Assembly (NCBI GenBank): GCA_028706295.1
Contig: JAQWBQ010000010.1
Location: forward strand, 19,077 to 83,076
From: Bacteroidales bacterium
Lineage (GTDB): Bacteria; Bacteroidota; Bacteroidia; Bacteroidales; FEN-979
Direction of reading: 5' to 3'
Length of the DNA: 64,000 nucleotides
The notes under the pieces were generated by a model. It did no database searches. It saw nothing but the letters and a program-made list of their open reading frames with translations, and was not told where the DNA came from. Shown here piece after piece: positions 19,572 through 26,827 of this stretch. The first letter of the stretch is position 1. Each line of letters begins with the position of its first letter. Position numbers and translations under genes: made by a program.

Positions 19572-19671
19572 GGGGAAGTTTTATTGGTTAAGAGACGGTT
19601 TAAAATTTACGATTTAAAATCTAAGACTCTCTTTACCGGTATTATCAAAAGTTTCCTATATTCTATGTCTT

Positions 19672-19720
19672 CCAGGAAAAAGGAAACGGGGTACTGCCGC
19701 AACTGCGACTCATACCCCGT
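19672..19720 (-). terminator. Rho-independent terminator of lipoprotein gene 19741-20640
   Basis: On the minus strand, just after the stop at 19741, ACGGGGTA and TACCCCGT pair perfectly over 8 bp (19713-19720 with 19686-19693). The loop contains a smaller CGCA/TGCG stem. A T-rich tract TTTCCTTTTTCC follows. Confidence 0.75.
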
Positions 19721-19740
19721 ATTCCCTGTAAGCTGAAATC

Positions 19741-20640
19741 TTATTTCTGAACCTTGACCGATATGGTTATGGATCCGTCGTTCGTTCCGCTGATGGATTC
19801 CACTTTCATGATGCCCTTCTTTCCTCCGGCAGTTATGAAAGCCAGCAGTTTCCCTGCCTGCAGCGTAGTGCAACGGCTCTGGTCAACACCGGTTGCGGTC
19901 TGGGCAACAATTATTGCATCATTTGTAATGGCGTCAAAATCGATTGCATCGGTAATGACTTTGAATTTTGTGGCATTTCTTACTGCCCAGGTCAGAAGTC
20001 CGTTTGTGGCATTATTATAAACTTCGGCGGCATGGGCATCATTCGGGGCGGCAATCGATGCAAGATCACTGGCGCCATAGTAATAAAGCCAATCAACCTT
20101 GTTGGCATTTGCCTTGGCATCGGCCAGTTTGTAAACGGTTCCGTCGATCGATGCAAAAGAACTGCCTGTATTGCTTCCCTGGGCGCCGAGGATCTTCATG
20201 GTAAATGCATTGATCTCCCCGCTGATTGCCGTGGTGGTGATGATGATGGTCACCGCGCTCATCTGACCGTTTTTATCCTTGATGGTAAAAATAAAGGTTT
20301 CATTTCCAACCTGTGCGTTGGCATTCGTCATCAGGTCAACATTAAAGGTGGAGGCGCTGAAGGTCGAATCGAAGGTTTGGGTATTGCCGTTAAAGGTACG
20401 GGTAAAGGTAAAATCAACCAATTTTGAACCGGAACTCGTGTTGGCAATGGCCCGGATCCCGATCTTCATGGGAGTGCCCACTGTGACAGTGGTGTTCTGG
20501 TAAACATAATCCGTCCCAACCTGTAAGGTTATGGTCGGTTTTTGATCAACGATGGGATCCTCTGAATCTTTCGTACACGAGGTTGCAAAAAACACTGCAA
20601 TCATCATCATAAGGGATAGAACCCAATTCATCTTTTTCAT
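19741..20640 (-). CDS. Unknown lipoprotein
   Basis: A 299-residue protein not recognised as a known family. The start at 20640 is chosen because MKKMNWVLSLMMM begins a clear lipoprotein signal with lipobox FFATSC (Cys22); an in-frame upstream extension would bury the signal. The mature part begins with acidic residues (TKDSEDP) typical of Bacteroidota surface lipoproteins. About residues 35-145 are beta-rich and Ig-like (TFTRTFNGNTQTFDSTF, FTIKDKNGQMSAV). The rest (KILGAQGSNTGSSFASIDGTVY ...) looks like repeats seen in Bacteroidales lipoproteins of unknown role. It has its own promoter-like box and terminator, so it is probably monocistronic. Confidence 0.85.
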   Translation of the reverse strand: MKKMNWVLSLMMMIAVFFATSCTKDSEDPIVDQKPTITLQVGTDYVYQNTTVTVGTPMKIGIRAIANTSSGSKLVDFTFTRTFNGNTQTFDSTFSASTFNVDLMTNANAQVGNETFIFTIKDKNGQMSAVTIIITTTAISGEINAFTMKILGAQGSNTGSSFASIDGTVYKLADAKANANKVDWLYYYGASDLASIAAPNDAHAAEVYNNATNGLLTWAVRNATKFKVITDAIDFDAITNDAIIVAQTATGVDQSRCTTLQAGKLLAFITAGGKKGIMKVESISGTNDGSITISVKVQK

Positions 20641-20681
20641 AATGTTTAATTTTAGTAAGGTTTTAAATATGTTACGTCTTG

Positions 20682-20689
20682 CAAAGATA
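20682..20689 (-). promoter_or_regulatory. -7 box (TATCTTTG) for lipoprotein gene
   Basis: A perfect Bacteroidota TAnnTTTG element on the minus strand, 42 bp upstream of the ATG at 20640. No clear TTG -33 element is seen at 19-21 bp. It is arranged divergently with the same octamer at 20822-20829. Confidence 0.5.
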
Positions 20690-20821
20690 CAATAATTTTG
20701 CTTGAATGCCACATGAAAAATCATTATCCTGAACATTCGGGGTGCAACGTCACCAACCGAACAAGTTTGTAAAAAAAGAAATGCTGTTCCTGTTGTTAAA
20801 ACAAACAGACTTTCTTTTTAT

Positions 20822-20829
20822 TATCTTTG
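20822..20829 (+). promoter_or_regulatory. -7 box (TATCTTTG) for gene 20850-21587
   Basis: A perfect TAnnTTTG element 20 bp before the ATG at 20850. The nearest TTG (20793-20795) is 26 bp away, longer than usual, so only the -7 element is supported. Confidence 0.5.
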
Positions 20830-20849
20830 GATGATTCAAAATTGAAAAC

Positions 20850-21587
20850 ATGAAAAAGCGGACAACTCTCCTTCTACTTCTGTTAATTCCTGTTTCATTT
20901 TTATTTTCTCAGGAATATGAATTCTATGAAAATCAGTCGGGAAATTGGGTAAAGATCGAAAATGGATCAATGCTAACCCGCTCTTGTACTGTAAATTCCG
21001 ACGGTATTGATGAGTTTTTCGGGGTTAAAAACATATCGACGGGTTCCCGCATGGTCTGGGCCAGAAAGCAGCGACGTTATATGGCCCCTGAGGTCAATGA
21101 CAGTTATTGCTGGAATGGGTGCATGCAATCGTACGATTCATTGTCGTATAAATATTTGCTCATGGAACCGGGAAAGCTTATTGTTAACCAGTTTGACGTT
21201 CATTTCAGGCCCGGATCCAAAACAGGCAACACCCTGATTTCTTACAGTTTCTTTGACCGTTCACACCTGGCCGACAGCGGCTTTATACAAATTCTTTACG
21301 TGATTAATCCTGTTGGAATTGATGAAACCGAATGGTTGACCAGGGCAGTCTCTGCCACACCCAATCCTGCTTCCGGCATGATCAGGTTCTCCGGCATCTC
21401 CAACCGGTTCATCGGATTCCTTACTCTGGTAAATTTGGTCGGACAGGAAATTATCAGCTTACCGGTAAGCGCCGGTCATACTGAAGTGACATTCAACAGT
21501 TCAGGACTTCCATCGGGAATCTATTTTTATTTTCTCCAGAAAAACGGCTCCAAAGGGCCTGTGAGAAAATTGATGATCTCCCGGTGA
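20850..21587 (+). CDS. Small secreted protein with T9SS sorting domain
   Basis: A 245-residue exported protein. The signal peptide covers about residues 1-21 (MKKRTTLLLLLLIPVSFLFSQ). The central domain (about 25-155) resembles a family common in Bacteroidota secreted proteins, with a beta-sandwich pattern, a CWNGC pair (C87, C91) and an FFGVKN motif. Residues about 165-245 form a type A sorting domain (ATPNPASGMIRFSG ... GIYFYFLQ ... VRKLMISR). It is presumably a T9SS cargo of unknown activity. It ends 3 bp from the convergent gene at 21591-22667, with no terminator between them. Confidence 0.85.
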   Translation: MKKRTTLLLLLLIPVSFLFSQEYEFYENQSGNWVKIENGSMLTRSCTVNSDGIDEFFGVKNISTGSRMVWARKQRRYMAPEVNDSYCWNGCMQSYDSLSYKYLLMEPGKLIVNQFDVHFRPGSKTGNTLISYSFFDRSHLADSGFIQILYVINPVGIDETEWLTRAVSATPNPASGMIRFSGISNRFIGFLTLVNLVGQEIISLPVSAGHTEVTFNSSGLPSGIYFYFLQKNGSKGPVRKLMISR

Positions 21588-21590
21588 ACC

Positions 21591-22667
21591 CTATCGATTA
21601 TTCAGGATGGTCAGGGGTTTCTGGTAGCTTTTTCCTTCAAAAACCGATCTAAGAATATACTGTCCCGAAGGCAGGGAGGAAGTGTTGACCGACAGCGAAT
21701 AGATGCCAGGCATCCAGTACTGTGATCCAGCATCAAGCACAGCTTTTCCCTGCATATCGAGCAAGGTAAAAATTCCGAAACCCTTCTCGGTTACCCTGAA
21801 ATTAATATGGACTTCGCCATTGGCAGGATTGGGAAAAAGTTTTACGATCTCGAGCTGCTGAGAACCACCTTCGCGGTCGCCGAGGGGCCCTGAAACCGAT
21901 TGGATCACTGCTTGCTGTACCTCTGCATTCACGAGCGATTCAGCCTGCCGGTAAACATAAACGACTACAAAACAATTCTGAGGATCATAGTTACTTTCGA
22001 GCGTAAAACTGAAATTCTGAGTAACCTCCTCTCCAACCGGCCATGAATTTTCTTTTATTTTCTGACCGAACTGATTGGCCATGTCTCTGACCACATCATG
22101 ATGATAACACGGACGTCGGCCGGAATAATTATAACAATTCGAATCCATACTTTGATCAACAAGTATATTGTTCTCGAGCAATACCGCATTGATCATAAAA
22201 GTGCCCGTGAGCGACTCCTGATAGGGTTGCATTTTCAGCGTAACCGATACCGTCCGGATTTCCGAATTGTAAGTCTTTGATTCCACAACCATCCTCACCG
22301 GGGCATCCGTATGACGTTCGATATTTGCCTTCACCGAGTCACAATACCGGTGATAATCACCCCACGTGTATTCTACATATTTTTGTCCGTCGCGGTTGGT
22401 ACGGATCTCCGAATGATCCTTGAAAACATTTCGCGCTATGGTATCGCACTGGGCACACTTCAGCGCTGAAAAATTGGTGTGGTAAATCAAAACAATCGAA
22501 TTTGGATAGGCAGGCTGAACGCAATGTTGCATCAACGAGTCGATGCAAATACATTCATCGCACCAGGTTGATGAACCCCGCTCAATCAACGTATTCCGGG
22601 GATTCTGACTCCATACTGACAATCCTGAGATCAGAAACAAGAGCAGAAAATAATTCCTTGTTTTCAT
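21591..22667 (-). CDS. Omp28-like secreted protein with T9SS sorting domain
   Basis: A 358-residue exported protein with a signal peptide ending near SVWSQ (residue 21). The N-terminal part matches the Omp28-related thioredoxin-fold family: TLIERGSSTWCDECICID resembles the usual LIEEFTGxWCxxC, with C36-x2-C39 and C41. A second pair C71-x2-C74 (KCAQC) follows. About residues 145-265 form the beta-rich Omp28 second half. A type A sorting domain occupies about 275-358 (LFPNPANGEVHINF ... SGQYILRSV). The two CxxC pairs suggest disulfide or redox chemistry, but the family's function is not established. It is transcribed toward the plus-strand gene ending at 21587. Confidence 0.82.
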   Translation of the reverse strand: MKTRNYFLLLFLISGLSVWSQNPRNTLIERGSSTWCDECICIDSLMQHCVQPAYPNSIVLIYHTNFSALKCAQCDTIARNVFKDHSEIRTNRDGQKYVEYTWGDYHRYCDSVKANIERHTDAPVRMVVESKTYNSEIRTVSVTLKMQPYQESLTGTFMINAVLLENNILVDQSMDSNCYNYSGRRPCYHHDVVRDMANQFGQKIKENSWPVGEEVTQNFSFTLESNYDPQNCFVVVYVYRQAESLVNAEVQQAVIQSVSGPLGDREGGSQQLEIVKLFPNPANGEVHINFRVTEKGFGIFTLLDMQGKAVLDAGSQYWMPGIYSLSVNTSSLPSGQYILRSVFEGKSYQKPLTILNNR

Positions 22668-22704
22668 AGCTGTTCTGTTTTATAAGGTATCTTTTTGACT
22701 TCCG

Positions 22705-22725
22705 AAATCCTTTGCGAAAGGATTT
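22705..22725. repeat. Perfect 9-bp inverted repeat
   Basis: aaatccttt-gcg-aaaggattt: a 9-bp perfect stem with a 3-base loop, followed on the plus strand by ttaaaaat. It lies 38 bp upstream of the Omp28-like start. It could be an operator, a leader hairpin, or a weak terminator on the plus strand; no T-tract follows it on the minus strand. Confidence 0.6.
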
Positions 22726-23066
22726 TTAAAAATACAAAAAAAATCCCCGGAAGAATAAAAACCGGAAAAAAACAGCGAATAATAATTCAACCACAGGCAA
22801 GGGTACCCGGAGTTATAAAGGAGATTAAACCAGGCTTTATCAGGAATTCAGGTTCATTTTTTGAATTTTATATTTGTCTGATTTATATTTATTTAGATCT
22901 TATTGGTATAATGAATATTAATCCTGTGTTTATTTTTTCAACATGTGTATAATAATTCATCATTTACTTTAGTGATTGATTATATGTTGCTTATGCAATT
23001 TTACATATCTTACTGTTTATTTATTCAACACTCTTCATCGTTTACATTTTAAACATAGTATAGCTA

Positions 23067-23074
23067 TATCTTTG
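23067..23074 (+). promoter_or_regulatory. -7 box (TATCTTTG) upstream of fusion gene 23193
   Basis: A perfect TAnnTTTG element 118 bp before the ATG. A TTTA at 23041-23044 is a possible weak -33 (22-bp spacing). The box overlaps the end of the palindrome tatagctata (23059-23068), and gttta-cattt-taaac (23040-23054) lies just upstream, so a repressor or activator site here is plausible. Confidence 0.45.
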
Positions 23075-23106
23075 ATTTACTGATTTTTATGTTAACTTTT
23101 TATGAT

Positions 23107-23121
23107 TGGCATCCTATTTGA
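23107..23121 (+). promoter_or_regulatory. Candidate sigma-54 (-24/-12) promoter
   Basis: TGGCATCCTATTTGA matches TGGCAcgN4TTGC with GG-N10-G spacing kept, but the -12 C is A. It lies 72 bp before the fusion gene, whose locus encodes an NtrC-type sigma-54 activator two genes on. A purine-rich gagaaggagaaa follows immediately. Confidence 0.35.
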
Positions 23122-23192
23122 GAAGGAGAAATAGAAACAGAAATAACATCATCAAATAACCGGAGTCGCCATTTCTATTAAATCACAATATC

Positions 23193-24890
23193 ATGAAAGC
23201 CACCATTCACTTGTTATTCAGTATGTTCCTGTTACTTCTCCCGGGCAGGCTTATCAGCAATAATCAGGATCCTACGGCCAACACGCCGCTTCAGGGGTCG
23301 ATGAAGATATACAGCGTAGCTGAGTTATCTCAACTCACAACCATTTGGGCCGCAGAATTCAGCAGACTGCACCCGGGAATTGAAATCCGGGTTGTCGGCT
23401 CAGGCGATGAAACCACTGCAGAAACACCGGAATCGGGCAACCGGATAACCTTCATTACCGGGAATCATCCGTTAAAGATCAGTGCAGACCAGAACTGGCG
23501 CATTGTCGTTGGCCGGGATATCATTGTTCCTGTCATAAACAGTAAGAATCCGCTCCTGGACCAAATCATCGCTTCCGGAGTAGCACCGGGCAATCTGATC
23601 AGGGCTTTCAAAGAACCGTCAGCACAACACTGGTCCTCCCTGATCACTCAGGGTAGTTCCGCCCCGGTTACGCTGTATGTAGTAAATGACCCGGAGGTGA
23701 CATCAAATCTTGCAGGCTTTATCCATGAAGCTGCACTTGACGGTACGGCCGCAAAAATGGTGACAGCCGACCAATTGAAAACCGCATTGCAGCATGATAT
23801 CTATGCTGTGGGATTTTGCCGCCTGAACCAGATTGTAAATGTCGGGGATCAAAAATTTTCCGAACCTTTTCGTCTGCTTCCTTTGGATAAAAACGGAAAT
23901 GGTAAAATGGATTTCATGGAGGACATTTATGACAATCCCGCCGATTTTACAAGAGGGGTCTGGATCGGAAAATATCCAAAAAATCTGTGTAACGAAATTT
24001 TTGCCGTCTCAGCCTCGCGACCGACTGATGGTATCGGTATTGCCTTCCTGAACTATGTGCTCGATAAAGGGCAGGATCTGCTTGGTGCACGGGGATATTC
24101 CGAACTGGTCAGCAATGAAAAGCAAACCCAACTTGAACAGGTAAATGTAGCAAAGGCCCTTGAGCCCCAAACAACAGCCGGGATTTCATCATGGATTCAA
24201 TGGATACTCATTTTGGTTGTCGGATTGATTGTTATTTCCTTGATCTTAAACTATTTCTTTAACAGGGAAGGTCATCGTAAGGCATCTAAAACGGAGGCAT
24301 CTTCCAGTGTTGTTCCCCATTTTGATGAACAATCTGTCATCCTTCCGGGCGGACTCTATTTTGATAAGACCCATACCTGGACCTTTCTGGAACAAGATGG
24401 TTCGGTTAAGATCGGGATCGATGATTTTTTGCAGCACGTGACAGGCCGCGTTACCCGCGTCGACCTGAAAAATCCCGGTGATACCATTTTGAAGGGAGAA
24501 AAGTTGTTATCGGTCATCCAAAACGGAAAACAGTTAGATATCTATGCACCGGTCTCCGGAAAAGTTATGGACAGGAACAATGAACTTATCATACAGGCTT
24601 CACTATTAAACAGTTCGCCATACCAGCGCGGATGGGTTTATCGCATTGAACCTGTCAATTGGTTGCGCGACGTCCAGTTCCTGAATATGGCCGAAAAGTA
24701 CCGGAACTGGCTTTCGGGAGAGTTTACGCGGCTCAAGGACTTTCTTGCAGAAGCCTTTAAAATCCACGCTCCCGAACTCGCCCACATTTCTCTTCAGGAT
24801 GGAGGTCAGTTGCAGGATCACGTTTTGTCGGAGCTCGGTCCGGAGATCTGGGAAGAATTCCAGGTTAAATTCCTTGATAAAAGCCGTTAA
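23193..24890 (+). CDS. Periplasmic solute-binding domain / membrane / GcvH-like fusion protein
   Basis: A 565-residue membrane protein. The signal peptide covers about 1-22. Residues 35-310 are a PstS/solute-binding type II periplasmic domain (SMKIYSVAELSQLTTIWAAEFSRLHPG ... ITFITGNHPLKISADQ ... GIAFLNYVLDKGQDLLGARGY). Inside it DKNGNGKMDFMED (232-244) fits an EF-hand calcium loop. A transmembrane helix at about 334-355 leads to a cytoplasmic domain (384-490) resembling glycine-cleavage H protein: YFDKTHTWTFLEQDG, VKIGIDDFLQHVTGRV, DIYAPVSGKV and SPYQRGWVYRIEP. The lipoyl-lysine position is shifted: K446 lies one residue from where the H-protein lysine aligns, so lipoylation is doubtful. A helical tail follows. 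It is probably a sensor or accessory subunit for the kinase-regulator pair downstream, though a terminator lies between them. Function not established. Confidence 0.82.
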   Translation: MKATIHLLFSMFLLLLPGRLISNNQDPTANTPLQGSMKIYSVAELSQLTTIWAAEFSRLHPGIEIRVVGSGDETTAETPESGNRITFITGNHPLKISADQNWRIVVGRDIIVPVINSKNPLLDQIIASGVAPGNLIRAFKEPSAQHWSSLITQGSSAPVTLYVVNDPEVTSNLAGFIHEAALDGTAAKMVTADQLKTALQHDIYAVGFCRLNQIVNVGDQKFSEPFRLLPLDKNGNGKMDFMEDIYDNPADFTRGVWIGKYPKNLCNEIFAVSASRPTDGIGIAFLNYVLDKGQDLLGARGYSELVSNEKQTQLEQVNVAKALEPQTTAGISSWIQWILILVVGLIVISLILNYFFNREGHRKASKTEASSSVVPHFDEQSVILPGGLYFDKTHTWTFLEQDGSVKIGIDDFLQHVTGRVTRVDLKNPGDTILKGEKLLSVIQNGKQLDIYAPVSGKVMDRNNELIIQASLLNSSPYQRGWVYRIEPVNWLRDVQFLNMAEKYRNWLSGEFTRLKDFLAEAFKIHAPELAHISLQDGGQLQDHVLSELGPEIWEEFQVKFLDKSR

Positions 24891-25021
24891 TTCCCTTCCG
24901 GATGTCCTTGAGTGGAATTTTTTACCCCGGGAAAATATACCAGGTCGAATGAACGAAATTCGATTACCCGGATGGACCCGGAAAACCATTCTGTTGTTAT
25001 TCCTGATTAAAGAATTTTATG

Positions 25022-25052
25022 AAAGCCGGTGAAACATCACCGGTTTGTTTTT
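25022..25052 (+). terminator. Rho-independent terminator after the fusion gene
   Basis: CCGGTGA-aaca-TCACCGG (25026-25043), extendable by three outer pairs, followed by TTTGTTTTT. It ends the transcript of 23193-24890 before the kinase gene at 25143. Confidence 0.85.
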
Positions 25053-25142
25053 AAATTGCAATACAAAAGTAACGGATGGAATCCTCCGGATTTTAAAATG
25101 CAATTTTATTAACCGGACGGAACCCTGTTAAAGCGTTTTACC

Positions 25143-26816
25143 ATGGGATTATTCAAACGATCAGGGAAGGAAAATGGTTTTGAAAAACCTGAAAGCCGGA
25201 AGTTTCTGAAATTCGGTTCCTCCATTTATGGAAGGGTCATATTCATTATCGTTATCTCCTCGTTAATTCTCTTTCTCTCTTTCAGTTTGATTTTCAGATC
25301 GGTCAACGAACGGTATCTCAATACTGTTATTCGTCAGAACGGGAATAATGTCGGAAGTATCGTACAGGGTTCGTTGTATCATTCCATGCTCGAAAACGAC
25401 AAAAGCACGCTTCAGAACACGCTCGATATCATCAACACCATGCCGGGCATCGGGGAGGTGAACATGTACGACAGTCGCGACAACCTGGTTTATTCATCGA
25501 TTTCTTCAGAACCCGGAAAGGATCACAGCGATCCGGATTGCAAGAAATGTCACGCTAACCTGAAATCGATGTTTCCATCAGGAAGTAAACAGTACCAGAT
25601 TATCAGCAGCGCCAATGACTGCAAAATGAGCAATAAGGATCATGGTACCCGTCATCTGCTGATCCATGCTCCCATACTCAATGAGCGGAGCTGTTACGAC
25701 AATCCCTGTCATGCCCATGAACCCACGGAGAAGGTACTTGGATCGCTGATCATAAAGTTACCGTTGGGTGACCTTGACAGGGCTGTTGAAAAATCATCAG
25801 CCCAGTTTTTCATTTTGGCCACCCTGACGACCCTTTTGCTAGTTATTTTTCTGATCCTTTTTACCCGCCGCAAAATCAAGGATCCCCTGAACGGCTTACT
25901 CAGGGCCAGCACTGCCGTGGCAAATGGTGACCGGAGCACCCGGGTAGAGATCAACCGGGATCAGTTGGACGACATGCGGGTGGTTTCACATGCCTTCAAC
26001 GCCATGCTCGACAACCTCCAGGCCGCTACCAATGAGCTGGAGAACTGGTCCCAGCAGCTCGAATACAAAGTTCAGCGGAAAACGGAGGAGCTTGGGGCGG
26101 CGCAGAACGAGTTGATGCATGTGGAACGACTGGCCTCGCTGGGAAAGCTCTCATCGTCGGTCGCCCATGAGATCAACAATCCTTTATCGGGAATTCTGGT
26201 TTATGCCAAGCTGATCCAGAAACAACTGGGCACACCGGATCAGTTCTTATCGAAAAGGGATTCGGTACTGAGGCATCTGAAACTAATTGAAAATGAAGCT
26301 AAAAGATGTGGCGATATCGTGAAGGGGTTGCTTGATTTTTCAAAGCGGGATCAGGAAAATTTTGAACCGAAGCACCTCCATGATATTCTTCAGGAGACCA
26401 ACGAACTGGTGATCCATTCGATCAGGATTGCAAATATTAGCTTTAGTACCGCTTTTGAAGCCACCGATGACCTCGTGTTTTGCAGTCCGAACCAGATCAA
26501 GCAAGCCTGTATCGCGATGATTGTAAACGCCTCGGAAGCGGTTACCGAAAATGGCGAGATCCTGGTCAGGACTTCGAATCCCGATGCAGAGACGATCCAG
26601 CTTGACATTGTGGATAACGGGATCGGGATCTCTGCGGAGGATCAGCCGCACATTTTTGAGCCATTCTTTTCGACCAAGCAAAATACCAGTGGAATCGGAC
26701 TCGGGCTGCCGATTGTTCATGGTATTATCCAGAGTCATAACGGGCGGATACAGGTAAAATCGGAGTCCGGTCGCGGGACCACCATGTCCATCTTTTTACC
26801 CCTTAAAAAGAATTAA
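25143..26816 (+). CDS. Membrane sensor histidine kinase with periplasmic CxxCH/CX4CH motifs
   Basis: A 557-residue sensor kinase. TM1 at about 31-52, a periplasmic sensor domain at 53-219, TM2 at 221-241, HAMP at 242-295 and a coiled coil at 296-328 precede HisKA with H342 (SVAHEINNPLSG). The HATPase domain carries N, G1 (DNGIGIS) and G2 (SGIGLGLPI) boxes. The sensor domain holds CKKCH (C133-H137), a canonical c-type heme attachment motif, and CYDNPCH (C184-H190), a CX4CH variant, plus C160 and several His residues. Covalent heme and redox, NO or oxygen sensing are therefore likely but not shown. It is followed after 11 bp by the NtrC-type regulator, its probable partner. Confidence 0.9.
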   Translation: MGLFKRSGKENGFEKPESRKFLKFGSSIYGRVIFIIVISSLILFLSFSLIFRSVNERYLNTVIRQNGNNVGSIVQGSLYHSMLENDKSTLQNTLDIINTMPGIGEVNMYDSRDNLVYSSISSEPGKDHSDPDCKKCHANLKSMFPSGSKQYQIISSANDCKMSNKDHGTRHLLIHAPILNERSCYDNPCHAHEPTEKVLGSLIIKLPLGDLDRAVEKSSAQFFILATLTTLLLVIFLILFTRRKIKDPLNGLLRASTAVANGDRSTRVEINRDQLDDMRVVSHAFNAMLDNLQAATNELENWSQQLEYKVQRKTEELGAAQNELMHVERLASLGKLSSSVAHEINNPLSGILVYAKLIQKQLGTPDQFLSKRDSVLRHLKLIENEAKRCGDIVKGLLDFSKRDQENFEPKHLHDILQETNELVIHSIRIANISFSTAFEATDDLVFCSPNQIKQACIAMIVNASEAVTENGEILVRTSNPDAETIQLDIVDNGIGISAEDQPHIFEPFFSTKQNTSGIGLGLPIVHGIIQSHNGRIQVKSESGRGTTMSIFLPLKKN

Positions 26817-26827
26817 CTCGATTCAGC

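Larger units (their letters stand above)
22668..23192. other. 525-bp divergent intergenic region
   Basis: No gene called; the short frames here lack any signal. It is strongly AT-rich in the right half. It separates the minus-strand Omp28-like gene from the plus-strand signalling locus. It holds a perfect hairpin (22705-22725), TAnnTTTG boxes at 22869-22876 and 23067-23074, small palindromes around 23040-23068 and a sigma-54-like element at 23107-23121, so it looks like a true control region for the locus starting at 23193. Confidence 0.6.
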
